Positions 23,107-36,500 of a stretch of DNA of 64,000 nt are shown here, piece by piece. This stretch comes from Branchiostoma floridae (Eukaryota > Chordata > Leptocardii > Amphioxiformes > Branchiostomatidae). The translations under genes and the position numbers were made by a program. Location of the stretch: positions 12,607,075 through 12,671,074 of the forward strand of contig NC_049980.1 of assembly GCF_000003815.2 (NCBI RefSeq). The letters are read 5' to 3'. The notes under the pieces were generated by a model. It saw only the letters and a list, made by a program, of their open reading frames with translations. It was not told the DNA's origin and ran no database searches. How positions within the stretch are numbered: the stretch's first letter is position 1; every line of letters starts with the position of its first letter.

Positions 23107-26100
23107 ATGTTGCGAGCCACGCTGTGTCTTGTAGTGCTGAGTTTGTTGGCGGCGAGCTTGCAGGCTGACGAGGCGGAGGACATGCGGCGGTTCGTCGCGA
23201 TGTTAGAGATGGTCATGAACAACTCCCCTCCGGGAGGGCCGCGCATGTCCAAGTCGGTGATGGCCAAACTGTGCGAACGTTTCCCCATCCAGTGCAGCAG
23301 GATCGGAGAGGGGACGTGGACAGGGAGTGAGTTCGTTTCTCATTGTTGTGGACTGTTTCGCTTTACTCCTATTCTTGCTTGTTTAGGACGTCTTTTTCGT
23401 TTTTTTTTATAGGGATAAGACTATGTTTTAGTCAGTTTGACTGGCGGACAAAAAGAGAAAATTACGATAATCCCGATAAAACGCGTAAAATAACGCCAAA
23501 AAAGGAGGAGACTTATCTCTGCTTTGACTACAGTTTTGCTTTTCCTTCCCTTTCTTTAATTTCTAGTTGCCTTGGGGTAACGTGTGACAGCAAAGTACTG
23601 TCAAATACTGTACTCAGTGTGACAGACGTTACTGGCGGTCAAATCAGGTATACTTTTGAACAGTGCTGAAAACACTTCTTTCGCGTGACGAACGCTGTAC
23701 ATGGCTGTAAAGAGATAACCTTTTAACCTGTACACATCGGTACTTCGTCATACAAGACCTTTAGCTTCTACCTACCGTGATAAATGGGTCCTGAGTTCCC
23801 TTGTAGGCAGTTAGGCTACTTCTCTGCGAGAAGAGACCAAACTGCAAAGGCCTGCTATTACCGCAATATTTCTTGCACAATAAGTAAGCTGTGTACATTT
23901 TGGTGGCTTTTAGGGGAGGCGTGCAAATAGTCTTGTCAAGTGGTAGTCCCGTGCGGATGCATCAGTGTGATGACCCTTTCTTCATCATTCCTTTTCTGAC
24001 AATGATGAAAAGCACGGTTGACAAGACTACTCCTTTTCCGGCCAATGGTTAAGGTTAAGCTACGCGATATACTCTCCATCATATATATTGACCAGGATTT
24101 CGTATCTTATATTGTAGCATGTTGCACGCTTGACTTCTTTTTTTTTCAAGAAAATTAGAATACAGTCAGGAAAGTGCGAAAATACTCTCACATATCAATA
24201 TGTGAAACTTTCTCGTGTCATGACAGAAAAGATGGACTTTGCTTACACCTTTCACGGCCGATGATCACTTACCATCGGTTAAGCGTAGATTTTAAGCGTC
24301 CTGTCAGGTTTTTCTCTAGCTCGGACCATTTACACATACCAGTCTGAAAGTCCTTCTACAGCAACAGCTTCTACGAATTGCAAAATTATGGACCTATCTC
24401 CCTAAAAGTGCACTCTCACTGCACTTGCGTCAAGTTTGCGTCACTGCGGGGTTCAAAAGATACTTAACGAATTTCAGAGATAAAGAATGAATTTTCTTAC
24501 TTTTTGTGTACTTTGTCTTCTTTAAGTCATACTTGTACGCAATATCTAGATTATAAAAAATCCGAGAAAAAAACAAAACAGTGATGCAGTGAACGAACCC
24601 CGCAGTGACGCAAGCTTGGCGCAAGTTCAGTGAGACTCTGAGAGTGCACCTTAACAAGTTTCCCTATCGTATACAGCCCACACGTCTTCAAAACCAACGT
24701 TAACCGCCATCCCCTGCCGTTGTCACCAATACATCCATCCATTTTAATTCAGTGCCGAAAATTGGTCTCTTGGCCCTGGACTGGGTAAAGCGAACTAGAA
24801 AAATGCTATATACACATTTTGAATACTTGGTAACCTTTTCTTTTTCCCCTCTCCAGATGGTCCCAACCTTGCGTGGCCTAGATTTGGATAGACTGAAGTC
24901 TTAATTTTAAAGGTGGGTGATCTTACTTCTTTTCTGGAATTCTGCAAACGTAGTATCTCTCTCTCTCTCCTCAGTCCCTCCCTCTCTCTCCCCACTCTCT
25001 CTCTCTCCCTCTCCCTCTCTCTGCCTCTCTCTCTCTTTCTTTGTATGTATGTATGTATGTATGTGTGTGTTTGATATTTTTGGCAAACATTCTACTTTTT
25101 CTGTCGGTGTATGTTTCCTTTCATTTTCTCCTCCGCCATACATACTCACTACTAAAATCTGTTAGTTGTAATTGGTCCGTTCAACCTTATTGTAGAATTT
25201 TCCCTTCGGAATAACTGTATCATGAGCTTACCGATAACTTAAAAATCTAGTTACATATAGCTTTGATCAGACGCTTCTAGGCCTGTATACTTTAAAGGGT
25301 TAATGACTGATGACGTTCTGTGGTGTGCGGCAAGGCTGGTAGGCAGGGCTGCTAAGTGCCCCATTTAACCTTATTGTAGAATCTTCCCTTCGATATAACT
25401 GTATTTTGAGCTTTCACGGAAACTTAAAATCTAGTTATATACAGCTTTGATCAGACGCGTCTAGGACTGCATAATTGAAAGGGTCTGTTACTGACGTTCT
25501 GTGGTGTACGGTAAGGCTGGAAGGCAGGGCTGGGAAGTTGTTTTGATGTAAGGTTCTTAAGTAATTCAACTCGATAGCTTTGTGCACCGATATCTTCCAA
25601 ACACTAACGTGTTTCAAACCCTTGGTCACTCATAAGAGTAGTTCCATGGAGAGCTAGAATGCTGCGCGGCACTCAACAAGAAATGCCTTTGCCATGCTAC
25701 CTATTGCAAGTCCAGGGCTATAGGCTAATTCCTCAAACTGGCCCCCTACAAATTGGATTAGAGATGAAAAACCACTGATCAAAGACCTCGTGCAAAACAT
25801 TTTTGTCAGGTGTCCATTTCCTAGACGTATCTAGGGGGGTTGCATTGAAGGTCCAAAGGTAACAGTTAGCCTACACCGTCCACTTTCTTGTTGACTAAAC
25901 CAAACTTCACATTGTGATGCATGACTTCACAAAGCATTTATCACTGGTATCACAGGATGTCGTATGTCCATCTTGGATATGACGTCAGAGGTTACGTAGG
26001 TACCTCCCCGAAGTGCCCGATGTTATGAGGTAGCTAATGAAGTAGTACGGCAGAAAAGCTATCAGTGTGATGATCCCTTCTTCATCTTTCCAATTCTGAC

Positions 26101-26705
26101 AATGATGAAAAGGGCTGTTGACAAAACTACTGCTTTACCATGGTCCCATACTTTACTACCATTTGCCTATAGACTACTTCCGACGAGTTATATGCATTTT
26201 TCTGATCTATGTTCCTCATGTAGAACACTAGAGGGACAAAGACAACTCTATCACAAGTCTACAATATAGACTTCAGTATACATTCATACTCGCACGGCGT
26301 TATAATCAAACAGGCGGACGACAAATTTACAGATAATGCATTGTTCTCTCTAGATATTCTCTTTAGATATCTTCCAATGGATTGCACATTTGTTTTTGTC
26401 CATTTGTAAAATATAAATGGCGTTTTGAAGAAATCGGGTGATGATTCAGTACCTTTACGTGATGTGTGTTCCTCTTCTCCTTCACAGATACCCAAGGATG
26501 TGCACTTTGCTGCCTCAAGTATGACAACAGACGCCGAGAAACAGAGTTAATGCATATGTACAACGTTACTTCAAAACTTTGCCAGTTACTGTTCTTATTA
26601 GCGGACACAGTGTACACAGCCACACACAAGAGCGCTGCACTCTCACGACTCAACATTCAGGGAACCACCACTGAAGATCCCCACAATTATAGACAGAACC
26701 TTTGA
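23107..26705 (+). CDS. Small secreted cysteine-containing protein (two exons), family unknown
   Basis: Proposed exons are 23107-23326 and 26488-26705, joined in phase 1, giving 145 aa. Residues 1-20 form a clear signal peptide (MLRATLCLVVLSLLAASLQA), followed by an acidic amphipathic stretch, a PPGGP turn and six cysteines at 56, 63, 78, 81, 82 and 105. An N-V-T sequon is at 99 and a tribasic RRR at 88-90 that could be a prohormone-convertase site. Exon 1 ends in a GTGAGT donor. Exon 2 follows a strong pyrimidine tract and CACAG. Promoter and poly(A) signals flank the unit. I do not recognise the family. A secreted peptide precursor or defence/matrix protein are both possible. If the intron were retained the frame would stop at 23412 (101 aa). 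The exon 2 assignment is less certain than exon 1. The 3.2-kb intron is filled with repeats. Confidence 0.58.
23955..24037 (+). repeat. Dispersed repeat fragment (partner at 26059-26135)
   Basis: The block containing ATCAGTGTGATGA, the TTCATCATT/AATGATGAA inverted pair and GTTGACAA.ACTACT matches 26059-26135. Both copies are inside the same intron. Confidence 0.75.
24408..24649. mobile_element. Foldback MITE, 242 bp
   Basis: Left arm 24408-24454 and right arm 24595-24649 are inverted copies of each other. Both contain GTGCACTCTC at the tip and TTGCGTCACTGCGGGGTTC at the inner end, with a few mismatches and an 8-bp indel. The AT-rich centre of about 140 bp is noncoding. It lies in the intron of the secreted-protein gene. 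Confidence 0.8.
24955..25070 (+). repeat. (CT)n tract followed by (TGTA)n
   Basis: A pyrimidine CT-rich tract runs to about 25040, then five or six TGTA units and a short TG run. The Arg/Glu-rich open frame on the opposite strand is an artefact. Confidence 0.95.
25182..25536 (+). repeat. Direct tandem duplication, period 184 bp
   Basis: Copy 1 starts at 25182 and copy 2 at about 25366. Shared blocks in order are AACCTTATTGTAGAAT, CCCTTCG.TATAACTGTAT, AGCTTTGATCAGACGC, GACGTTCTGTGGTGT and GGCAGGGCTG. The copies differ by scattered substitutions and short indels. It is intronic and noncoding. Confidence 0.85.
25883..26135 (+). repeat. Dispersed repeat, copy B (partners at 21489-21679 and 23955-24037)
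   Basis: The left part matches 21489-21679 and the right part matches 23955-24037, so this copy joins two segments that occur separately elsewhere in the window. It may therefore be the more complete member of the family. Confidence 0.8.
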
Positions 26706-26887
26706 TAAAACGTCGGCATCATTACATGGTACTATCTGTACCGGACGTTTGGTATCAACTGCCGTTAAAAACCTTCTGACTAGATGAGTTGGACCTCATT
26801 TTATGGACTGAATCAAGCAGTATTCATGAATAGTTCAACTTGTAATCATTGAAACGATGTCGGAGCAAACCTGTTTACTGCGAGTAG

Positions 26888-26893
26888 AATAAA
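26888..26893 (+). terminator. Poly(A) signal of the secreted-protein gene
   Basis: AATAAA lies 183 bp after the stop, with a GT-rich stretch (TTTGTGATGGTGTCTTT) about 20-35 bp further on. This is the usual arrangement of a cleavage/polyadenylation site. Confidence 0.65.
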
Positions 26894-27004
26894 CCAGAGG
26901 AGGCACAACTTTGTGATGGTGTCTTTAATATACCATAAGAACCGTTCCATCTAAACCTAGATGCAGCACAAGTAGTAAAGTGTTTGGGTGCATTGAATGT
27001 AAAA

Positions 27005-27290
27005 CACGTTGGTAAGGTGGTCTTGTGGTTAGGGTTGATGACTTTAGTATACAAAGGTTCTTGGTTCGAATCCCTAGCAGATCCCCGTTTTGATCCATTG
27101 AGAAAGACACTCTATACACATTCCACGACTCTACTCAGGTTAAAATGAGTACACATACGTTACATGTAGCTTCGGTTAGAAACGTCCTCTAAGACGGGAC
27201 GTAAAGCCAGAGGTCCCGTGTTTGACCATAACTCGAGCACGTTTAATATCCCACCACACTTATTGTGAGTGTATGAAGCCTATCATCCTG
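27005..27290 (+). mobile_element. tRNA-derived SINE
   Basis: The tRNA-like head has an A-box-like TTGTGGTTAGGG and a perfect B box (GGTTCGAATCC at about 27061). The body carries TTGAGAAAGACACT and ACGACTCTACTCA blocks and a later GGACGTAAAGCCAGAGGTCC block. The element at 54425-54710 shares the GAGAAAGAYACTNT/CACGACT body, so they belong to related families. Its head lacks the stems of a working tRNA. Confidence 0.75.
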
Positions 27291-27299
27291 ATCCTACAC

Positions 27300-28960
27300 T
27301 GTATCTTCTGTACAGATGCACCAAGGACGGTCTACGGTGGTTATGTGTGCAAGAGCCCAATGGTAATTCGAAGACGGCACCACAGGGGGACATACTAATG
27401 AAATAAAAGGAAGGTTAATATATTCCATATAGATTATTGAAAAATTCACTTCCACAAAAAGGCGGTGAGTGTGTGCAATAAGACACGACCCATCAGACAA
27501 GGAATTTCAATTTATTTGCAATCAGGAAATTATGTTGAAATTGATACACGTAGTTTGACATCATCACCTCTAACGTGCTGAAACTAGACGGAAGGGATAC
27601 ATGCGCCTACAAGTTAGTGTTGATTACATGTCTCAAAAGCATACAAGTGAACATAATGTTACGCATTTCTTCTGCCATCATGGAGAATTATCTTAAGATC
27701 AGATGTAGAGGCGAGGGTCAAGGATGTCAACCGAAATAAAACTACGCTTAGGCTGGTAAAGAACTGAAGAGTCAGTACAGGGAATCTAATATGGTACCAA
27801 ACTACAAAATAGGGATACAAGAAAAGAATTCTTGCACCCATGATATCCCTAGTTCGTGTTACAATCAGGTGAAACTAATCGTGAGTTTCAGTGTCTTTTC
27901 TAACAACAAGGCAATCATTCGTGTATCTATCTATTTTTGCATCACGAGAGTTCTAACATTTAAAGAAAGATATATTGAAATCTGCTTTTGGCATGAAGTA
28001 TGGGAGTGTGATATGTTAATCATCCAAATCAACTTGGATTACTTTCAGAAGAGTTGATGTCCTCAAATCATCCCTCTTACTTTCGCGCCACTGTTTATAG
28101 TGTTCACACTGTGACAGTATAGACTACATAACCAGGGCATGGCAGGCGTGAAACGGCCTTTGGCAATAAATCATGAATATCTGGAACAACATGTCACATG
28201 AGGTGATGGTAAAAGCAACAAAATGACTACAGTTTGCTGGTGTTTAACCAGAGAAAACATCATGGTTCGGGATGGGAGAAATCTAGAATCCAACACCATA
28301 CATATCAAATCAAGTAGAAGTCTGTATCAACACACGCCAGGTCAGTGTGATTAGAACGCTGCGGGGACAGCATTCTCAGCCGTCCGTCTCGTGAACTTTT
28401 GTTAATGTGAGCTGCAGCAATAGTGACTAATGCAAATGAATCTATCTGTTCGACTGATGGCACCCCAAATCAACAGCACTACCTGTGTAGCCAAGTGTGT
28501 TGTTGCAATTCTAATGAAATAGAATACTAAAGTAAGAACTAGGATATGTACCGAAGTCATTAAAACAGAGACAAAAACATGTATGATAGATCAATCAAAA
28601 AATAATAGAACAAATTGGAAGGTTTTTGGAAAGGAGAAAAAAGACATGAGGAAAAGGCGATCACTATTTTCGACGGGATCATCGCAATTGTTTGCGTACG
28701 CTACGTGCAATTGATATCATATAGTTGCCACCAAGATATGAAAGATTTCATCTGACGTTCGGGTTAACAGCAGAAAGCATTTAAGGATCGGGAAAGTGTA
28801 TTCACAAGATGATTGAAACATTTACTTTGAAATATTCTGGCAGGTGGCTCATGTAAATATGCTTATCTGTAGAAGGGATAGGACGCACGACAAGCTCATA
28901 ATGTAACATGTGTTGTAGTGTTCCACTTAGTGTGCCAGGTGACACAAACACCTCTAGTTT
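27300..28960. other. No gene seen; upstream flank of transporter gene 1
   Basis: No exon or repeat array is supported. The open frame on the - strand at 28802-29164 crosses the promoter/5' exon block of gene 1 and has no recognisable motif. Confidence 0.4.
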
Positions 28961-29270
28961 ATAGTGATCCCCCCGGGAGGTCATCACCCCGCCTGTGTAA
29001 GCGTCGAGAACCCCGTCAGACCTGACTCGACCACTTTTGTTCTGAGGAAAATGGCGGAGCTGTGAGGCGATAGGCATCCAGAAGGGCTGCAGTATCGTCT
29101 GTCTTCTTGGGGAATACATCTTGTCTGAGTCACCATCTTCTTGAAGATAATAGCATGCAAGCATGATTTAGACTTTGGAAAGTTGTAGAAAGTCGTTTGT
29201 AAGATCCGACCAGAAGAAAAAGACATTTTGGGGCGAGTACTCGTTTTGCTCGAGGCAAGTAGAATCAGAG
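28961..29270 (+). promoter_or_regulatory. Putative promoter and noncoding first exon of transporter gene 1
   Basis: Positions 28961-29125 align with 41471-41625, which lies at the same place relative to the paralogous gene. Shared blocks include GACCAC, AAAATGGCGGA (29048-29058, YY1-like), CGATAGGCA and GCAGTATCGTCT. A consensus donor (gtaagt) at 29271 would join to the acceptor at 30557-30558, 12 bp before the gene 1 ATG. Conservation stops well before the donor, so the exact transcription start is unknown. In both copies the ATG inside the motif opens a four-codon frame (ATG GCG GAG CTG TGA here). Confidence 0.55.
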
Positions 29271-30266
29271 GTAAGTAGAAATTTCAGTTTACAGCTGCAG
29301 CCCTCTGAGAATTTTCATCACGGTGTTATTGATTACACTAGCTAAAAACATGGAAAAATACCTCATTGTGTTCTACAGTGAGGAAAGGTTAACGCGTTTG
29401 TGGCACGTTCCAGACATACTTCTACCGAAGGTGAAAGTTGCTCAAGCACGCATGCGATTTGGGGGCGTGTCTTTGTCTTCTAGAATACTGTGGTTCACAA
29501 TGGCAAAACAGCCACTATAGATAAGTCAGTCAAAAGTTTGTTTCAAAAGAAAAATGTAATATATGTAACCATGGTGATCACTTTGGAATAACTGAACTAT
29601 TTGATGATCACAGTTCCTAGAATAATTGACATCGCGCACAATACACATGCTTGGGATGGTAGACATATTGTGACCCAGCGATGGTGAAATATTCAATGGA
29701 TGAACAAGACCAGTTAGAAGAACTTAGATCTCATTGTAATTACAGCACGCTAGAATATATAAACAGTTGTAGTACGGACAGAACAAGAATGTGCCTGTTT
29801 ACTTGTCGTTTCCATTGTTTATGGTTCAGAAAGTACGTTCGAACTGTGACACGTGTGTCGGTTGTTCAGAAAGTTAAATGGATTTTTCTTTCGCCAATCT
29901 TACAGACCAGCAACTTCCAACTCATTGTGTATGATAAATGGAATGGGCATCATGATTTCAAGTTCTGTGCAGCAACAAGCGTTTAGATTTCATAAACATA
30001 CCCCCTTTCCACTTGACGGCAATTGTTGAGCGACCAACATTCGGTTTCATTTTGTGTGAACCTTGAATTTATGATTGCATTATGATGCACGATGGTTCAA
30101 AGCAACAAAACCCCGAACGTTGAAAAAATATATCTTTGGGATTCGTGGAGTGACCTGTAAAATTTCTGGTCGCTCATCACAATTGGTCGCTTGGTGGTCG
30201 CATCTTCCAGTGAAAAGTGTCAAGGGTTAAACATATTTAAGAAGAGTGCACCCGCCATCCAAAAGT

Positions 30267-30390
30267 TAATGAATGAATGAAGACCTTTATTGTACAGTTT
30301 TGCCCAACCAAGCTAAGTACAGGTCACAACAAGTCAAAACATATATACATATCACAAATCACAAATCTTGTCTAATACAAAAGTTCGGCT
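30267..30390 (+). repeat. Possible transposon end fragment
   Basis: AATGAATGAATGAAGACCTT followed by TATTGTACAG resembles terminal segments of dispersed lancelet and other invertebrate repeats. No matching partner was identified in this window, so confidence is low. Confidence 0.25.
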
Positions 30391-30570
30391 TCTTCTCGTT
30401 TAATGGATTGACATAGATGAAGACAGATGTCATGCAGTATGCGAATTGTATGACAACAATATATGGAAAGCTTTATTTGACATATCGCCAGCCGACAGAG
30501 ATGAACATCTAATGACATGAATTAACTGTAGTTTCCCGTTGGCGCGGCTTGTTTGCAGGGCCCTGTAAAG

Positions 30571-33500
30571 ATGAGGAGCCCTCCCAAACGTCTGCTGGTG
30601 TACTCCCTCCTCCTGGCCAGCTTCTTCATATCAGGGGGGCTGTATCCCAGCATGCAACTGGGCTTGTCTGAAGCGGTGACCAAATGGGTACGTAGTTACA
30701 CACACTCACTCCAGAACATCATACCATGGTGCTGTGTCTTTATCGATATTACCTCGGATCCTTCAAGGAATCGAATATATGAAAAGATTTATGGATTTTT
30801 TTCTGGTTTCATAAATGAACTTTTGAATTTGTTTCGAAGTCAAGACCGCACAAAGCTCATGCTCAATCAGTGATGAGAGCCAGCGATAAATGATGTCTTG
30901 TGAAGTCAAAGTAGCTGGTATACCTTCCAATGATTGTTGTCCGTGTATATCACATCATTCTAAAACACTCAAGGTTGAGCTTTTCATCCGTACTGGGGCC
31001 AATCACGTGATTGATTACATCTGACAGCTCTGCTTCAAAGTAATTTTTCGGGCCCACGTATTTGTAGGCACATGTACAAGGAAGATGCAAACGAACAAAT
31101 AAATAAAAGGCCAGTATCTGAAGCACAACTTGAGAATCACACTGCAACACCCCAAATAGTTTTACGATCCATGTGCGTTAGCTTTGAAATTGTAATTTGT
31201 AATGTGATAGAACCGGTATTTAACGATGAAGAATTGACGATGATGTGCTACTCAAGTGTCACATTTGCTTAGAACTTCTTTGATGCAATCTTTCGGTCAA
31301 ATATACATATATGTGCAATAAATGGCTGGCTTGGGCCAAATTGGAAATATTTCTATTCTAAGGCGAATTCATAACTCTGTTTTGCATGCATTCAATGTAC
31401 AGAAATGGAACTTCAATTTATCTGTATTAGTTTGTTTGTTTTCATTACAAGTTAGCACATGGAATTCAAAGGGTTTTGAATGACTAAGGCCTAAGCATGG
31501 CAATGTTTGCAGAGCAGATGGTTCTTCTTAGGTGTGCAAAATTCTCTGTAGCTCTGAGCAGGTATTGTCACGGGGCATCAGTCATGTCGCTCGGTATGTA
31601 CCCTACGGCAACTTTGGCACATCGTTGGAAGCATTCAAACAATAGATTGGGCGGGAAAAGCAATCCAGGCAAAAATCAGACTTACAGAGAGAATTTAATC
31701 TATTGAATGTGATTGGATTTGCACAAGTTTGCCAACGTTGCAAATGTGAAAAGCCAGTTTGGACGCTCTATATCAATCTAAAGATTCACTATGTAAATAT
31801 AGTACCCATTTGAGCTGTGGCTGAGACGAAGGGTCAAGCTAGGGTATGCTATAGCCTGCGGATCAGACGACCAGAGGTTAACGAGTATTAAACGTATACA
31901 CCTCAAACTGTGAAAGTGGTGATAATCTCATATTTCTGTCAGTCGTTTTAATATTCTAGGCAGTAGAGATGGTTTTCAAAGTTTTCTTTTATCTCGCTGG
32001 TCTCAGTACGTGTGTCAGTGAAAGCAAAAATCCCCAACTGACTGCCTCGAGCGACAAGCTGACATTGTTTTGAGAGTGTCCCTCGTCCGGCTACTTATAA
32101 CAACAAAAGTCCTTTCATGGAGAACTGATTTCTTGTCTATCCAAGGATGAAATCGCCTCATCAGGGAAGCTTCGTCACACAATGACAAGGGAGTCAAGGG
32201 ACTAATTATTGAATAAGACGTCTAAACAGTACCACAGGTTCGATCAAGTAACAAAAACATATCTACACCGATGTATCTTATTGTGAATTAAACAGTTAAA
32301 AAAAAAAAAAACTTCTCACAAATGCAAACTGAACCTTTCGAGATGTTGAAATAAGCTGACATAACAAATTTCCCCGGGGGTACCTGCAGCCATGTCCTCC
32401 TTTCTCTACCGCATATGGTGCAAACATCCCAAATAACGTCCAACTTTTAGTTAATGGTTACTTATCTGATCAAAATACATGTGATGTCATGGCAAAGAAC
32501 TACTAATAAGCATGCTCTCTTGGGCTGATGTTTAGATAATGAGTGTTTTGCATTTTTTCGAACATGTGTGTATTTCTGCCTAGGGCAATACTCTTTACGT
32601 CACTCAATATTGGCAGGGACAGAGAAAAACTATTTGGCAAGAGAGTTTTTACTATTGACACAAATGGAAACAACTTCAGAAAGCAACTTCGTTAGTAAAA
32701 CCAAACTGTGTACAAAACATGTTCTGTAGTCAACAGTGAAATCATAATTAAACTCCGAAATAACGTAAACTTACATATACTCGTTACTATTCCGTTCTCT
32801 GTTGATATCAGTCTCAATGTTCCGTCGACCACATTTTGTCGACCTTACTTTACATTGGATCATCAACTTCTCTTCTGGCAATTCAATCTTTTGAATACAA
32901 CTGTCAGCATCGATGAGATGTACATGTGGTTACCTCTCCTGTGATGCCAATAAATCACCCTTATGCTTGCTGATGTGCCTTTTGTAAAAACATGTAAATA
33001 ATGCAAAAAAAATGAAAAGTATACGTACCATGATGATCTCCATGTGGTTTGTTACAGACGTTTTAACCGTATTTTCTAAAAAAAGATATATTCCTTATTC
33101 AAATCACATAACAAAGAAAGTGACTACTGGAAACGGCCGACCAACTCAATCTTTACTTTACTTTTGGCTAAACATTCAACAAAATGCATAACCACAAATA
33201 CGTTTGCTTGGTACGAGCTTTACCTTCTTTCACACCAGCTGCTAGCGTTCACCCTGTGTCTCTTGATTCTTCCTCTTGTATTTCTTGACGATGCTCTCTA
33301 CCGGTGACTTGTGTACCAACGATGTTGTCCTCACTACGTCCCTCACCACCAGGCTCCGTCCTCCAAGGTAAGTATGTAGTGTAGTCTTACCGTAGTGGTG
33401 GTGATTCTTATTGACATGTGCCAAGTAAAGGTAAGGTTGAATATAACGTTTTATATGAAGGACAAGTGACTAATATCTTCCTCTCCTCCTCTCGTTAAAC

Positions 33501-36500
33501 ACAGACCATTGCTGCTTATCATTGTCACAATTGCCGCTTTAATCAACACTACTACTCTCTCATGCAGCACAATGCACATCTTTACGACATGAAGTCGAGA
33601 TCTTGGTTGAATATTTATCGTTAAATAGAACCCAAAATAATGACCTTAACCCTGCCCAAAACTCATGGTTGGTTTCCTAACCTGTGACCCATGTGTTCCT
33701 GGTTGTACTTTACCCCCCGTTCTTACCAAACCCTTTAACAATTGTGTTAAGATATTGCTGTGTCGGTGAACATAAAGGCTAACAATAGATTATCAGTCAC
33801 CCTTTATACCCACTTACCTAACGTTTAGCTTCACCTTGATTAATACGTGACCCTTATTTAGCAAGAAATTAACTTGGTAATGCCCAAACTGTTTTGAGTA
33901 TAGGAACAGAATCATGTTCTGATTTAAAGATAGCAAACAATTTTGACGGGTTTAACTTTGAAGTGAAAAAGATAGAAATATCAAAGTAAAGAATGGATGA
34001 ACACTTTTTTTGTTATTGTATTAAAGCATGTATGCTAAAGATGTTAAAAAGTAGGATTTTCCGTTGAAGGAAATCGGAGAGGAAACACCAAGCAGTCGGG
34101 GAGAAATCCCATCTCCTTCCGTGCACGAGCAGAGGGGTGAAACAGAGAAGACGCCATGGTACATAAACTTCATCCGGGCATTTCTTGAGACGGAGCTCGG
34201 ACCAGATTCCAGGATATCTAAAAGGTCAACCAAACATAAGAAACACCATGTCCAAAGCCATGCAGCCGAAACATCAGACAAGCACGAGAAGAGAATCAAC
34301 CAGGAGGGCGAGGAGCCGTCATCTAAGATGGACACCAGAGAAGAGAAGGGCATCGGCTATGCTGTCGTTCAAGCCATGCAGGACTCAGAAAACGCGTTGC
34401 ACCAGTTTCTGAGAGAATCCCTCCTGACGAGGTCAGAAGAAGAAATCGAGGAAGAGCTAAATGAGAGAGTTAAGAAACAGGTAGCGTTATTTTGAAATAT
34501 TACCTACAAGTATAAGTTGACAATAATGAATCTTGATAGCAGGCAATGTCAGTACGTACCTTTGTAAAATTTCATCTTACCTCGTCTTCTGAAGCCTAAG
34601 TCAGACTTGTGTGTCATTCTCATATAGGACTGTATAACCACAGCTGAAGCTGCAGGACTGATCTCAAGTAGGAGTTTGCCCTAGTCAATATTGACCGAAG
34701 TAAAGTGAAAGTGATCATGCTATTCCTTGTCTGAACTGGTTGAAGTATCCAAGGTTGTTCGCTTGCTGTTTGAAACAATACTGACAATGATTAAATCCCC
34801 GTGTGCAGGATGACGGAGACTGGGTGCAGGCAATGGGTATAGTGCATCATCTGATGTTCCCCATTGGTCAGATCTTCTTTGCCTTTCCGGGCGGTTTTGT
34901 GGCAGCCAAGGGGTCAGCTGTGAAGTAAGTTTTCAACTATAACGACTTTATTAAGCATAATGTTGGCAAATTTAGTGATGTGCCCTCGATTTCTACCATT
35001 ATTGAATACCATTAGACAAGTTGAGGGCAGCAGGAAAATGATGAGACTATCGAGAACTGTGAACAATGTGTAATTCTAATTTTTCATTGTTCACCCAGAA
35101 TCCTAGGCACGATGATGTTCGTGTCGTGTCTGGTGCACCTGTTCGTCCCCCTGCCCATGACGTTCCGGGGGAGCCCCCACACCGGGGATGTGTCTGTGGC
35201 CGTCATGATGTTTCTAGAGGGCTGCTGCCAGGTAAGCAGTCACTGGATTGAAACATTGTACGGGAAGACAATTTCAAAGTGTTTAGCCTGCTTGAAAATT
35301 CTTTAAAAATGATGATTATCTTATTGACCTAGTCGAGGTTTTGTATCCAATGCACGTTTGGTATTTGAAGGCTAATGTTTTAACGTGTTTGACACACTCT
35401 TCTGACTGACAGGGAGTGACCATCCCTGCGGCGTACGGTGTGCTCCATCGTTGGGCTCCCAAGTCCGAGAGAAGTACCATGGTGTCACTCACTCTAGCAA
35501 GTAAGTAAAACCCATGTCCTACACGACCTTGCAAGGTTTTCTAACGTTCTCCAGACCATGGTTGGGAGTTACATGTACTAGTAGTCCTGAAAAAGGTAAT
35601 CTGTGGTCAGGAGTTAGGCCTTGAGGATGCATACTAGTCTTTAACAGTCGTCTGTGCAGCCGACTATTGAAAAATGAAAGCCGGGAAAGTCAGCTCGATC
35701 AGAAGGGCGAACTGAAGCTAGAATAGGGTAGAGCAAAGTCGTGGGGACGTTTCAAATGCGTGACAGGACAGAAGGAACCGGCACGACCGTAACGGCTTAC
35801 TGCTACCATACTGTCCAAGCTGCAACAGTTGAAGAACAGCTAACAGACATTGGCTTTGTATATATAAGGAAGATACTTAACTCCAGAATGAACTAACAGT
35901 TTATGTTTGGCTTCATAGCGTATTATCTAGGGAGGCTATCCGGTCAGTTTGCGTGTGCTGCCCTGAAACAAGCCCATGGATATATGCCTGCTTTCTACAT
36001 TTACGGTAAGAGTTCTATAGTCATATTTGTATTGGTTTTTTCATTATTATGTTATTTCTCTGGGGCCAATGTTTAAGTCCTTGATATTTGAATCCCTCCA
36101 TCCTATCTTTTCTCAGTAAACCGAATTCGAACCCCGTGAAATTTTCTTTTCTATTTACCCAAAAAGGGAAGCGAGATGATATCCATATCGACACATTGTG
36201 TCCTGTCACTAAGCACTACGCTCAAATCCCTCAGGTCCACTCGGTATCATTTGGTCGCTGGTATGGCTTCTCTCTGTGAAGCCCAACCCGAGTTTGGACG
36301 ACAACATCAACACGTCAGAGAGGGACGACATCAACTCCGGCAAGAACACGGCGCAGGTATGATGCTTTTACCCACTGGCTCGCACACGACTACAGAATGT
36401 AGCAGAAAAGTAAAGACAGTAAATGAGTTTCTGGGACTTTTGACCTAACTTCCTGTCAGTGTCAAAGTCAATCTTATGCATTCAAATAGCTAAGGACACT

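Noticed and set aside
27010-27085. A functional tRNA gene
   Set aside because: A and B boxes are present, but the acceptor and anticodon stems do not form and a SINE body follows.
28802-29164. 120-residue - strand open frame
   Set aside because: It overlaps the conserved promoter/5' exon of gene 1 on the other strand and has no recognisable domain. Its paralogous region shows no matching frame.
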